Shown here: positions 1 through 6,416 of the stretch, one piece after another
How the letters are laid out: the number at the start of each line of letters is the position of its first letter
Position numbering within the stretch: position 1 is the stretch's first letter
Assembly (NCBI GenBank): GCA_023230795.1
Contig: JALNWR010000084.1
Span: 1-11,257 of the forward strand
Length of the DNA stretch: 11,257 nt
Direction of reading: 5' to 3'
Origin: Candidatus Cloacimonadota bacterium
GTDB taxonomy: Bacteria; Cloacimonadota; Cloacimonadia; Cloacimonadales; Cloacimonadaceae
Program-made: the position numbers and the translations under genes
The notes under the pieces: model-generated
The model's database searches: none
Seen by the model: only the letters and a program-made list of their open reading frames with translations
Told to the model about the DNA's origin: nothing

Positions 1-134
1 AACATCCCAATGAGTCCCAGCGGGACGGCATTTCAGATAGTCCCCCGTGAAGACGAACACCCCAATGAGTCTCAGCGGGACGGCATTTCAGATAGCTCTT
101 CCGTGAAGACGAACATCCCAATGAGTCCCAGTGA
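1..134. repeat. Left-edge tandem array with palindromic core
   Basis: Two full units (1-55 and 56-111) and a broken third (from 112) are seen. Each holds the core AGTCCCAGCGGGAC, in which GTCCC and GGGAC can pair around AGC, followed by a conserved stretch ending TTTCAGATA. The linker between cores contains CCGTGAAGACGAACA. Unit 2 differs by a few bases and unit 3 loses the palindrome. The same core recurs at the right edge with a different linker. No coding frame is credible here. The array probably runs past the window edge. Confidence 0.85.
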
Positions 135-163
135 AGGAACATCCATATCTGCAATCTCCCCTA

Positions 164-192
164 AAAGACTTTAGCTGGCGGCTTTAGCCGTC
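164..192 (+). repeat. Palindrome module, copy 1
   Basis: The module starts with AAAGACTTTAG and continues into a short inverted repeat centred on GGCTTTAGCC. It shares the leading AAGACTTT and the TTTA-centred palindrome with the modules at 219-248, 398-427 and 450-480, but the stem bases differ. Function unknown. Confidence 0.6.
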
Positions 193-218
193 ATTCACGA
201 AGGGCTGACACTTGCGAT

Positions 219-248
219 AAGACTTTTCCCTCGCCTTTGAAGGCGGGG
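219..248 (+). repeat. Palindrome module, copy 2
   Basis: AAGACTTTT is followed by a GC-rich inverted repeat in which CGCCT (232-236) pairs with AGGCG (241-245) across TTGA. Same orientation as the copy at 164-192 and the same lead sequence, but a different stem. Confidence 0.55.
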
Positions 249-289
249 CACCCGCAGCGATATCTCTATACCCGGATATAATCTTGATT

Positions 290-325
290 TGGCCACGAAA
301 AACCTTCTCAACCCTCTCCCCCTAT
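290..325. repeat. Degenerate repeat, copy A (partner 605-656)
   Basis: This stretch starts TGGCCACGAAAAA and continues as a C/T-rich tail with CTTCTCAACC. A longer relative at 605-656 starts TGGCTACGAAAAA and ends in a similar C/T-rich tail, with short insertions. It is probably another dispersed intergenic element. Confidence 0.4.
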
Positions 326-397
326 ACATTCAGATGAATTCTGGACTCGATGTGCGCTTGTACAATCTATCGTAAATGTGAACATACAGTACGTGTG

Positions 398-427
398 CCT
401 GGCCTTAAAAGGCCAGGAAAAAGTCTT
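398..427 (-). repeat. Palindrome module, copy 3
   Basis: On the minus strand AAGACTTTTT leads into a near-perfect hairpin, with CCTGGCCTT (398-406) pairing AAGGCCAGG (409-417). It faces opposite to the copies at 164-192 and 219-248. Confidence 0.65.
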
Positions 428-449
428 GGCCGGATAGCCGCTCCGGGGT

Positions 450-480
450 GTGCCGGTTAAAACCGGCACCTAAAGTCTTT
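450..480 (-). repeat. Palindrome module, copy 4
   Basis: On the minus strand AAAGACTTTAG leads into a hairpin in which GTGCCGGTT (450-458) pairs with AACCGGCAC (461-469). Between this module and the one at 398-427 sits a smaller hairpin, CCGGA (430-434) with TCCGG (442-446). The lead sequence is identical to the one at 164-174. Confidence 0.65.
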
Positions 481-493
481 ATAGCATAGATAG

Positions 494-598
494 ATCGCGG
501 ATATGCTGATACATAGCCATCGCGGATATGCTGATACATAGACATCGCGGATATGCTGATACATAGACGTCGCGGATATGCTAACTCATAGCCATCGT
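494..598. repeat. 25-bp tandem repeat, about four copies
   Basis: Units begin at 494, 519, 544 and 569, each close to ATCGCGGATATGCTGATAC plus a short ACATAGMC-type tail. A decayed fifth start (ATCG) lies at 594. Units 2 and 3 are nearly identical, and unit 4 changes at its 3' half (GCTAACTCATAG). The period is not a multiple of three and the only overlapping frame translates the repeat differently each time, so this is non-coding. Confidence 0.85.
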
Positions 599-604
599 TA
601 CATA

Positions 605-656
605 TGGCTACGAAAAATCGCCTTAAACTTCTCAACCATCTAACCCTCCTATCTCC
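605..656. repeat. Degenerate repeat, copy B (partner 290-325)
   Basis: It shares TGGCYACGAAAAA, CTTCTCAACC and a CCCTCCTAT-like tail with 290-325, with about 15 extra bases spread along it. It abuts the terminator of the secreted-protein gene. Confidence 0.4.
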
Positions 657-660
657 CTCC

Positions 661-693
661 AAAAAAAACCCCCGCGGAACTCCGCGGGGGTTT
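661..693 (-). terminator. Intrinsic terminator of the 608-aa secreted-protein gene
   Basis: CCCCCGCGG and its complement form a very stable GC stem (669-677 with 682-690) around AACT. On the minus strand it is followed by eight T residues (complement of 661-668). It lies about 45 bases downstream of the stop codon at 738. A shorter T run (691-693) on the plus strand could give weak termination in the other direction, where there is no gene. Confidence 0.9.
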
Positions 694-737
694 GATATCA
701 ATGCGAAAGGAATATCCTCCCGCAGTTCAGCTATTAG

Positions 738-2564
738 TTAATCTACCTTATCGGAAGCGAACCGTAGTTTACGAAGTGAGCGTGGCTCAGACTTTTTCAT
801 GTGGGTAATCTCAGGCTTGGTGCTTATCTTTTGGGGGCTGATCAGCATTTCTCTGCTGGCGATCTCGGTAGAGGCGATCACATAGAAGAACTTGAAAGGA
901 TCGGGGCCCTCATAGGCATAACCGAGGTCCTGGATATTTGTTTCGATCAGAGTCCAGGGCACAGCAGCTTCCGGGTCATTTGAACCATAGACGGTATAGC
1001 TGAGTGCGCCGGGAACTTCTTCCCAGGTGACGGTGGGATAGATGCCGTCCAGCATGATGGAGATGATGGGAGCTTCGATGCCAGCTTCTCCAAGCTCTAC
1101 GGTGCATCTGATGCACATATCTTCGTCGGTGGCATTGGGGGTTTCCCATACCCATTCAAGCAGGTCATCATCGTAATAATAGACATAGGAAGTAGCCCAG
1201 CTTGATATGGGTTGGCTTTGGTCGCCCATCAGTCCGGGAGCGCCAGCCTCGTAATCACCCACCTGGAAGTAGGAGACATAGAAGGTTTCGCCGGCCGGGA
1301 TATTGATATTATAAGCGGAAACATCAAAAGTATTCCACTCTCCCAGCGTGCAGGCGGTTTGGGTGATGGGTTCCAGGGGATTAGCCATATCCGGATATCC
1401 GGTTCCGTCATCAGGATATATAGCGTAGCTAAGGTTGCCCAAAGCACCGACGGGCCATGTATCGTCCCGCATTTCGAAGCTGACTTCGGTGATCTTCAGG
1501 GGTTGGGCATTGTACCAAAAGGCATTTGCCCACCCGGTTCCAGCATCGTAGAAGGCGTGAGCCATACTGCCACTACCGTTATCATAGGCCAGTTCGTCTT
1601 CCAAGGTGAGATCCGGCACATCTTGTTGCAGATACAAGTTATTGTTAGTGAGAGTGATATCGCTATCATGCCAAACCTGAAGCTGGAGATAATACCTTCC
1701 TCCTACTGCAGGCAGAGTACAATCTGCAAAAGTATTGATGTGCATTGTTTCTTCAGCAGCAAGGTTCACAGTTTGAAGATCAGACCACAGAATGGTATCG
1801 TCCGTCAAATCACGCAAGGCAATCGTTACATCGACATCAGTTACGGGAATTGGTCCTCCTGTGTTATCCATACTGTTGTTCATAACTTCGGCTTCATAAT
1901 TGATGACTTCGCCGGGGGCGAGGAAGAAATCGCCGGAAAACGTGATCGAACTGGCAGCCACGTCAATCAAATCACCCGCGTAGGTGACTTCAGCCGTGAA
2001 GCAGTAATCGTACCACAGATCCCAACCTACCGGTTCTACAACTGTTAAGTAGTTGTAGCTATTGCCGGTGACAGTTTCGTCGTGCATGGTAGCAGTCTTT
2101 ATATTTGGCAGAAGGCCATTCGGACATGACATCACCATGGCAAAAGCGCTGCCGTGAGTACCGGTGGGTCCGAAGCTTAGCCCGGTAGCGGAGAAGTCAA
2201 CATAGTTGTAGTCTTCGCCGATCGGTGCCGTTGCCCAGTTGACCAGGTCTTCGTATCGCACGGTGGCCGAGGCCATGGGCAATCCACCCATATTTGGCAG
2301 ACCTTCTGTATCCACAGGGTAGATCGCGATAAACACATTGCCTTGCCCTGCAGCTCCTGGCCCATAAAAGGGGAAGTAAACACCTTCCAGAGTGCAATCA
2401 TCTACGGGCGTAAACACCGTTGCAACTTTTGTCAACAACGCACCATCGTCATATTCCCTTGGTATGCCTTGCAGATATACTTCACTGGTCCAATACTTAA
2501 GCTGAGCAGCAGCCAAGCCGGAAAATACCAGCAGTACCAGCATGAACATAATTAGTTTTTTCAT
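738..2564 (-). CDS. Secreted multidomain beta-sandwich protein, function unknown
   Basis: A 608-aa protein with a clear signal peptide (MKKLIMFMLVLLVFSGLAAA, cleavage near residue 20), so it is exported. By sequence pattern it holds a beta-rich domain at about 40-195, a CARDB-like (cell-adhesion-type) segment at about 198-315, a second beta-rich domain at about 325-490, and an FnIII-like segment at about 495-570. The two beta-rich domains look related: both contain AIYP followed by D, G, P and M (about 80-92 and 381-392). The tail (585-608) is basic and shows no recognisable type IX sorting domain. Start choice: AGAGGAG (complement of 2574-2580) lies 9 bases before ATG. It ends in a strong terminator. 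A surface adhesion or binding role is plausible but is inference; I recognise no catalytic motif. Confidence 0.9.
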   Translation of the reverse strand: MKKLIMFMLVLLVFSGLAAAQLKYWTSEVYLQGIPREYDDGALLTKVATVFTPVDDCTLEGVYFPFYGPGAAGQGNVFIAIYPVDTEGLPNMGGLPMASATVRYEDLVNWATAPIGEDYNYVDFSATGLSFGPTGTHGSAFAMVMSCPNGLLPNIKTATMHDETVTGNSYNYLTVVEPVGWDLWYDYCFTAEVTYAGDLIDVAASSITFSGDFFLAPGEVINYEAEVMNNSMDNTGGPIPVTDVDVTIALRDLTDDTILWSDLQTVNLAAEETMHINTFADCTLPAVGGRYYLQLQVWHDSDITLTNNNLYLQQDVPDLTLEDELAYDNGSGSMAHAFYDAGTGWANAFWYNAQPLKITEVSFEMRDDTWPVGALGNLSYAIYPDDGTGYPDMANPLEPITQTACTLGEWNTFDVSAYNINIPAGETFYVSYFQVGDYEAGAPGLMGDQSQPISSWATSYVYYYDDDLLEWVWETPNATDEDMCIRCTVELGEAGIEAPIISIMLDGIYPTVTWEEVPGALSYTVYGSNDPEAAVPWTLIETNIQDLGYAYEGPDPFKFFYVIASTEIASREMLISPQKISTKPEITHMKKSEPRSLRKLRFASDKVD

Positions 2565-2605
2565 AATAATAGTCTCCTCTTTTTCAGAGTTGTTTTTTAT
2601 AGATA

Positions 2606-2914
2606 CTAAGCGATAGGGGTCCTCTGCCCGCTCAGCCTGAAAGATCCAGGCTCGGGAAGGCCTCCCGGTTTGATATTGATCTTGAGTGCTGAATTGCGGA
2701 CGGGCACAGCTTCGCCGGGCACGCGTTTTGCGTGTTCATGTGCGATGAAGTGAGGCATACTGGGTGCCGGGAAAAGAGTGTGGAGTCCGTGATAATACAG
2801 GAATTGTGGTGAAATTTGGGGGAAGAGTCTGGCAAGAAGAGGCGCTTTTGAAGCTTCAGCTCTGGGTGAGCTGTTTGGTAAAGACTGATCGGGTCTAAAA
2901 AATCTTGTTTCCAA
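2606..2914 (-). CDS. Doubtful small ORF, 102 aa, TTG start
   Basis: For: a perfect ribosome binding site TAAGGAG (complement of 2921-2927) lies 6 bases before a TTG codon, and a consensus-like promoter lies 130 bases further upstream on the same strand. Against: the product is rich in Pro, Arg and Ser with no recognisable domain, signal peptide or membrane segment. The underlying DNA also contains several short inverted repeats (for example CACGC/GCGTG near 2720), as in non-coding repeat regions. It would be read ahead of the 608-aa gene. Residues include a stretch PHFIAHEH and a Pro/Gly-rich C-terminus. It could be a real small protein, a decayed gene, or an untranslated leader. Confidence 0.25.
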   Translation of the reverse strand: METRFFRPDQSLPNSSPRAEASKAPLLARLFPQISPQFLYYHGLHTLFPAPSMPHFIAHEHAKRVPGEAVPVRNSALKINIKPGGLPEPGSFRLSGQRTPIA

Positions 2915-3046
2915 TCAATACTCCTTAGCCCCGCCTTGCGGGAATCTGAAAAACGCCAAATAAAGCTTGGTATTCCTTAAGATAAACTATCTCGGACAGT
3001 GCATCTGCCGTCAGCCTGTCCAGATAACTATACGACTCACAGTTAC

Positions 3047-3075
3047 ATTATTAAGGAGGCTTATATTTATGTCAA
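3047..3075 (-). promoter_or_regulatory. Sigma-70-like promoter candidate reading leftwards
   Basis: On the minus strand a perfect TTGACA (complement of 3070-3075) is followed by a 17-bp spacer and AATAAT (complement of 3047-3052), a five-of-six match to the -10 consensus. It would transcribe toward the TTG ORF and the 608-aa secreted-protein gene. The pattern is strong by E. coli rules; whether this organism's main sigma factor uses it is unknown. Confidence 0.5.
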
Positions 3076-3086
3076 GCTTTTTTTGA
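3053..3086 (+). other. Perfect Shine-Dalgarno followed by a five-codon ORF
   Basis: AAGGAGG (3053-3059) lies 9 bases before ATG at 3069, which opens Met-Ser-Ser-Phe-Phe-stop. The stop is caused by the length of a run of seven T (3078-3084). One extra T would open the frame to 3184, giving about 39 residues. It could be a leader peptide for the decarboxylase operon, a decayed gene, or chance: the same bases form the spacer of the minus-strand promoter candidate. Confidence 0.25.
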
Positions 3087-3242
3087 TCTTAATTTTAGAT
3101 GAAGGCACCGTAAGGCTTATATCACGGCTTTCCGCTGATCTCAATGGAAAGCAAAGATTTCCCTTTACTCAATTCGATAGTTAGAAAAAGTGGTTCTTAA
3201 ATGATATTAGTATAAAAAAAATAACAATGAGGATATAGGAAC

Positions 3243-4655
3243 ATGGAGACAAAGAACGCTCTTGACAAACTTAAAGCACGTCAGGGACAAGCCCGATTGG
3301 GCGGTGGAGAGAAACGCATCAGCGAGCAACATGCCAAAGGCAAGCTCACAGCCAGAGAGCGCATCAAACTCTTGGTAGATGCTGATAGCTTTGAAGAATT
3401 TGACCTCTTTGTGAGGCATCAATCCCACAATTTTGGGATGGAACAATACGTATATGACGGTGATGGAGTGGTTACCGGCTCTGCTACCATAAATGGGCGG
3501 GTGGTTTATATCTATGCTCAGGATTTCACCGTGTTTGGCGGCTCGCTATCCAAGACCCATGCCGAGAAAATCTGTAAGGTCATGGATATGGCGCTCAAAA
3601 ACGGCCGTCCGCTGATCGGCCTGAACGATTCGGGTGGAGCCCGCATCCAGGAAGGCGTGGACGCTCTGGCCGGCTATGCAGAAATCTTTTGGCGGAACGT
3701 GATGTCCAGCGGGGTGATTCCGCAGATCTCGGCGATCTTGGGACCCTGCGCCGGCGGAGCGGTATATTCTCCTGCCATTACAGACTTTGTGGTGATGGAA
3801 AAAGAAAAGAGCTATATGTTTGTAACCGGACCCAAAGTGCTCAAAACCGTGCTCAATGAAGACGTCAGCATCAAAGAACTGGGTGGCGCCAAGATTCATG
3901 CCAGCAAAAGCGGAGTGGCACACTTTATGACCGATAGCGAAGAAGAGACTATGATGCTCATCAAAGCTCTGCTTTCATATCTGCCCAGCAACAATATGGA
4001 AGACCCTCCCATCTATCCCAGTCCGGATCCCGTAACCAGGGCCTGTCCGGAGCTAAACGACGTTATCCCCGATAGCCCAAACAAGCCATATGACATCCTG
4101 GACGTGGTCTATTCGATCATGGATGATGGCGAGTTTTTACAGGTGATGGGCAATTTCGCCCAGAACATCGTGGTCGGCTTTGGCCGTCTGAATAGCCATT
4201 CTGTGGGTGTGGTGGCAAATCAGCCCAGGATATTGGCCGGAGTATTGGATATAGATGCATCGATCAAAGCGGCAAGATTTGTACGCTTTTGCGATGCCTT
4301 CAATATCCCGCTGGTGGTCCTGGAAGATGTGCCCGGATTCCTGCCCGGCACTTCTCAAGAGCACAATGGCATCATCCGCAATGGCGCTAAACTGCTGTAT
4401 GCCTTTGCCGAAGCTACCGTGCCCAAGATCACGGTGATACTCAGAAAAGCTTATGGCGGTGCATATTGTGTGATGAACAGCCGTCACATGAGGGCAGACC
4501 TGGTCTATGCCTGGCCTTCTGCTGAGATCGCGGTGATGGGCCCCCAAGGTGCGGTGGAAGTGATCTTCCGCAAGGAAGCCAAAGCCAGCGATAATCCCAA
4601 GCAGGTGCTAAAAGACCGCGAAGCCGAATATCGGGATAAATTCTCAAAACCATAA
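3243..4655 (+). CDS. mmdA: Methylmalonyl-CoA decarboxylase alpha subunit (carboxyltransferase), ended early by an in-frame TAA
   Basis: This is the biotin-dependent carboxyltransferase of the MmdA/PccB family, a cytoplasmic enzyme moving CO2 from (S)-methylmalonyl-CoA to carrier biotin. The N-terminal crotonase-like half holds GGARIQEG (131-138) and the oxyanion-type GPCAGGAVYSPA (167-178). The C-terminal half holds EDVPGFLPGT (361-370), NGAKLLYAF (380-388) and AYGGAYCVM (403-411). The family is usually about 515 aa; this frame stops at 470 where a Tyr is expected, and the same frame then encodes the missing family C-terminus to 4793. ATG start: TGAGGAT lies about 10 bases upstream and the N-terminus matches the family. 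It is first of four genes. Substrate choice (methylmalonyl-, glutaconyl- or another acyl-CoA) is inferred from similarity and operon order mmdA-D-C-B. Confidence 0.9.
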   Translation: METKNALDKLKARQGQARLGGGEKRISEQHAKGKLTARERIKLLVDADSFEEFDLFVRHQSHNFGMEQYVYDGDGVVTGSATINGRVVYIYAQDFTVFGGSLSKTHAEKICKVMDMALKNGRPLIGLNDSGGARIQEGVDALAGYAEIFWRNVMSSGVIPQISAILGPCAGGAVYSPAITDFVVMEKEKSYMFVTGPKVLKTVLNEDVSIKELGGAKIHASKSGVAHFMTDSEEETMMLIKALLSYLPSNNMEDPPIYPSPDPVTRACPELNDVIPDSPNKPYDILDVVYSIMDDGEFLQVMGNFAQNIVVGFGRLNSHSVGVVANQPRILAGVLDIDASIKAARFVRFCDAFNIPLVVLEDVPGFLPGTSQEHNGIIRNGAKLLYAFAEATVPKITVILRKAYGGAYCVMNSRHMRADLVYAWPSAEIAVMGPQGAVEVIFRKEAKASDNPKQVLKDREAEYRDKFSKP

Positions 4656-4793
4656 CGCGATGCCGAAAGAGGCTATGTGGACGACATCATCGAGCCCTCT
4701 ACCACCCGTTTCCGTTTGATTCGGGCTCTGGAAATGCTGGCCAACAAGAAAGACAGCATTCCTCCCCGCAAACATGGCAACATCCCTTTGTAA
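4653..4793 (+). pseudogene. mmdA: In-frame C-terminal remainder of mmdA after the TAA
   Basis: After TAA (4653-4655) the same frame runs 45 codons to a second TAA (4791-4793). It encodes the hallmark end of acyl-CoA carboxyltransferases: AERGYVDDIIEP, then LIRALEMLANKK, then RKHGNIPL. The preceding codons read Lys-Pro-stop where relatives have Asn-Pro-Tyr. With the stop read as Tyr the product is 516 aa, the normal length. The next gene starts 10 bases after 4793, as in a tight operon. Possible causes are a recent nonsense mutation, a base-call error, or readthrough; no frameshift is needed. There is no ribosome binding site or start codon for separate translation. Confidence 0.85.
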
Positions 4794-4803
4794 AGGCAAT
4801 ACA

Positions 4804-5679
4804 ATGCGAAAAATACTTTGTCTTGCCCTCTTGATAATTCCGCTTTTGCTGCCGGCTCAGAATGCTGATAAAGCGCAAAGCTCTCCTACGAATGGAGATG
4901 CAAAAGCTCAGGCAGTCCCGGATTCACTTACTCTGGTACGTGAACGGGAGCGGGAAATCCTGTCTGAATACTCGTTTACGGATGCCAATACCCTGGTTTA
5001 CGTAGCCGGGAAGCTTAATATCGAGAATCTTTCTGCCTGGAAAGCCGCCCTGGGCCTGGAACCGGCAAATATGGTTCTGGATACCATGACGCTAAGGAAG
5101 CTGGAGATCACACCCTATCGGGCACTATTGGCACAGCAAACCCTGCTGTATGGCTTCAACGAGCTGAATACGGTGTCTGAAATCGCCGTTAGCCTGAGCA
5201 TCCCCATCAAGAAACTCAAGGCTATGCTGGGCAATCCCGATCCTCTGGATAAATCCTGGGATGATACCTCGATTCAGGCTTTGGGTATAGAGCTGGACAC
5301 CATCAAGCGCACTCATGATAAATTCACTGAAGACATCGTGCTATATGGCTCATCGGTGACCCTGGTGGGCATGCTGGTAGTCTTCACAGCGCTGGTGCTG
5401 ACCAGCATTATCATCAGCCAATTGGTACATCTGAACCGGGAAAAGAAACAGGCCCGGGTCATCAGCCTGAGCAGCGATGGACAGGTGAAGAGCGCTCCCA
5501 AAAACCTGGATAGAAGTGTGATCGTTGCAGCAATCACTGCGCTGCATATACATCAAATGGAATTGGAAGACCGCCGCAAGATGGTGCTTACTTTCCGCAG
5601 AACCCCTATCAATCAATGGCGTGCCAGTGCCATCATGACCATGCCAAATCGTGAAATGAATCCACCAAGGAGTAAATAA
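4804..5679 (+). CDS. mmdD: Decarboxylase small membrane subunit (OadG/MmdD-like) with duplicated N-terminal domain
   Basis: A 291-aa protein that probably anchors and assembles the Na+-pump decarboxylase. A signal-like N-terminus (residues 1-18) is followed by a charged linker. Then come two related segments of about 47 residues (62-108 and 122-168), each with an NT[LV]xx[VI]A start and a K-A-x-L-G core. One strong transmembrane helix follows (about 182-207), then the family tail at 236-280: DRSVIVAAITALHIH and VLTFRRTPINQW. OadG-type subunits are usually near 80-120 aa, so the N-terminal half is an addition. The extra segments resemble small helical domains seen in some membrane redox proteins (tentative). 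Start: ATG at 4804, with AAAGG (4792-4796) 7 bases upstream; an upstream ATG at 4774 lies inside the mmdA C-terminus and would mask the signal sequence. Its stop overlaps the next start (TAATG). Confidence 0.85.
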   Translation: MRKILCLALLIIPLLLPAQNADKAQSSPTNGDAKAQAVPDSLTLVREREREILSEYSFTDANTLVYVAGKLNIENLSAWKAALGLEPANMVLDTMTLRKLEITPYRALLAQQTLLYGFNELNTVSEIAVSLSIPIKKLKAMLGNPDPLDKSWDDTSIQALGIELDTIKRTHDKFTEDIVLYGSSVTLVGMLVVFTALVLTSIIISQLVHLNREKKQARVISLSSDGQVKSAPKNLDRSVIVAAITALHIHQMELEDRRKMVLTFRRTPINQWRASAIMTMPNREMNPPRSK

Positions 5680-6413
5680 TGAAGACCTATAAATTGATCA
5701 TAAATGGAGAGCGTTATGAAGCCAGCGTGGTGGAATACTCCAGCTCCCATGCCAAAATAAATATAAACGGGCACGACTACCTCATCCAAATCGAGCAAGA
5801 CCATAGCAGCGAGGTGCCTAAACTGGAAAGACGGGACAAATCTGTGCCTATGGCTCCTTCTTTTTCCAGCGGAGTGGATATGAGCTCCGGCGAAGTGCGG
5901 GCTCCGCTGCCCGGCGTGATAGTCTCCATCCCGGTAAAGGAAGGCGACTTGGTAGTAGAAGGTCAGGCCATATTGATCATCGAGGCTATGAAGATGGAAT
6001 CCGAGATCGCCTCTCCGGTGGATGCCAGGATAGCCAGGATCTTAGTCAAAGAGCGCTCTCTGGTACAGGAAGACGACGTCATCATGATCCTCGAATCCAT
6101 AGAAGATACAAGCTCTCCGAAACGGCCCCCCAAGGCCTCGAAGGTGCAAAGTATCCAGAGCATACAGCCTACAGCTGCACCCGTAGCAAAAAGCAGTGAT
6201 CTGGTGCTCAGAGCGCCGATCCCCGGCAGCATCATAGACGTATCGGTAAATGTAGGTCAGGCGGTGCATGAAGGCGATGTAGCCGTGATCCTGGAAGCAA
6301 TGAAGATGGAGAGCGACATCCATTTTGAATCTAAAGGAAAAGTTAAGAAAATATATGTAAGCAGAGGCGACAACGTTCAGGAAGGTGATCCTCTGATAGA
6401 GCTGGAGGGATAA
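5679..6413 (+). CDS. mmdC: Biotin carboxyl carrier subunit with two biotinyl domains
   Basis: A 244-aa carrier that holds biotin and shuttles CO2 from the carboxyltransferase to the membrane decarboxylase. After an N-terminal segment (1-42) typical of these carriers, two biotinyl domains follow: about 73-140 with EAMKMES (Lys105) and about 177-243 with EAMKMES (Lys209). Both motifs are intact, so both lysines should be biotinylated. A Ser/Pro/Lys/Gln-rich linker (142-174) joins them. Usual MmdC/OadA carriers have one such domain. AAGGAG (5667-5672) lies 6 bases before the ATG, which overlaps the mmdD stop by one base. The two domains differ outside the motif, so this is not a recent duplication or assembly duplicate. 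The function is near certain; the reason for two domains is unknown. Confidence 0.93.
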   Translation: MKTYKLIINGERYEASVVEYSSSHAKININGHDYLIQIEQDHSSEVPKLERRDKSVPMAPSFSSGVDMSSGEVRAPLPGVIVSIPVKEGDLVVEGQAILIIEAMKMESEIASPVDARIARILVKERSLVQEDDVIMILESIEDTSSPKRPPKASKVQSIQSIQPTAAPVAKSSDLVLRAPIPGSIIDVSVNVGQAVHEGDVAVILEAMKMESDIHFESKGKVKKIYVSRGDNVQEGDPLIELEG

Positions 6414-6416
6414 GGC

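Larger units (their letters stand above)
2565..3242. other. Intergenic region between divergent transcription units
   Basis: This gap of about 680 bases separates the minus-strand secreted-protein gene from the plus-strand decarboxylase operon. It holds a doubtful minus-strand ORF (2606-2914), a small hairpin CCCGC/GCGGG (2930-2942), a minus-strand promoter candidate (3047-3075) and a plus-strand mini-ORF with a perfect ribosome binding site (3053-3086). On the plus strand an A/T-rich stretch with TATAAA at 3211-3216 precedes mmdA and could be its -10 element, but no good -35 accompanies it. No RNA gene was recognised. Confidence 0.6.

Noticed and set aside
1..134. CRISPR array at the left edge (and likewise 494-598 and 11083-11257)
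   Set aside because: Core and linker both repeat within each array, so there are no unique spacers, the 25-bp units are contiguous, and no cas genes are present.
405..701. 98-aa ORF on the minus strand
   Set aside because: It is a translation of the palindrome modules, the 25-bp tandem repeat and the terminator; no ribosome binding site and no protein-like character.
1212..2048. 278-aa plus-strand ORF inside the secreted-protein gene
   Set aside because: It lies antisense to a gene with signal peptide, ribosome binding site and terminator; the product shows no domain and is a shadow frame.
4653..4655. Selenocysteine or pyrrolysine insertion at the mmdA stop
   Set aside because: The codon is TAA, not TGA or TAG, and relatives have Tyr there.
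4774..4803. Earlier start for mmdD at 4774
   Set aside because: It lies within the mmdA C-terminal codons, lacks a ribosome binding site, and puts polar residues before the signal-like sequence.
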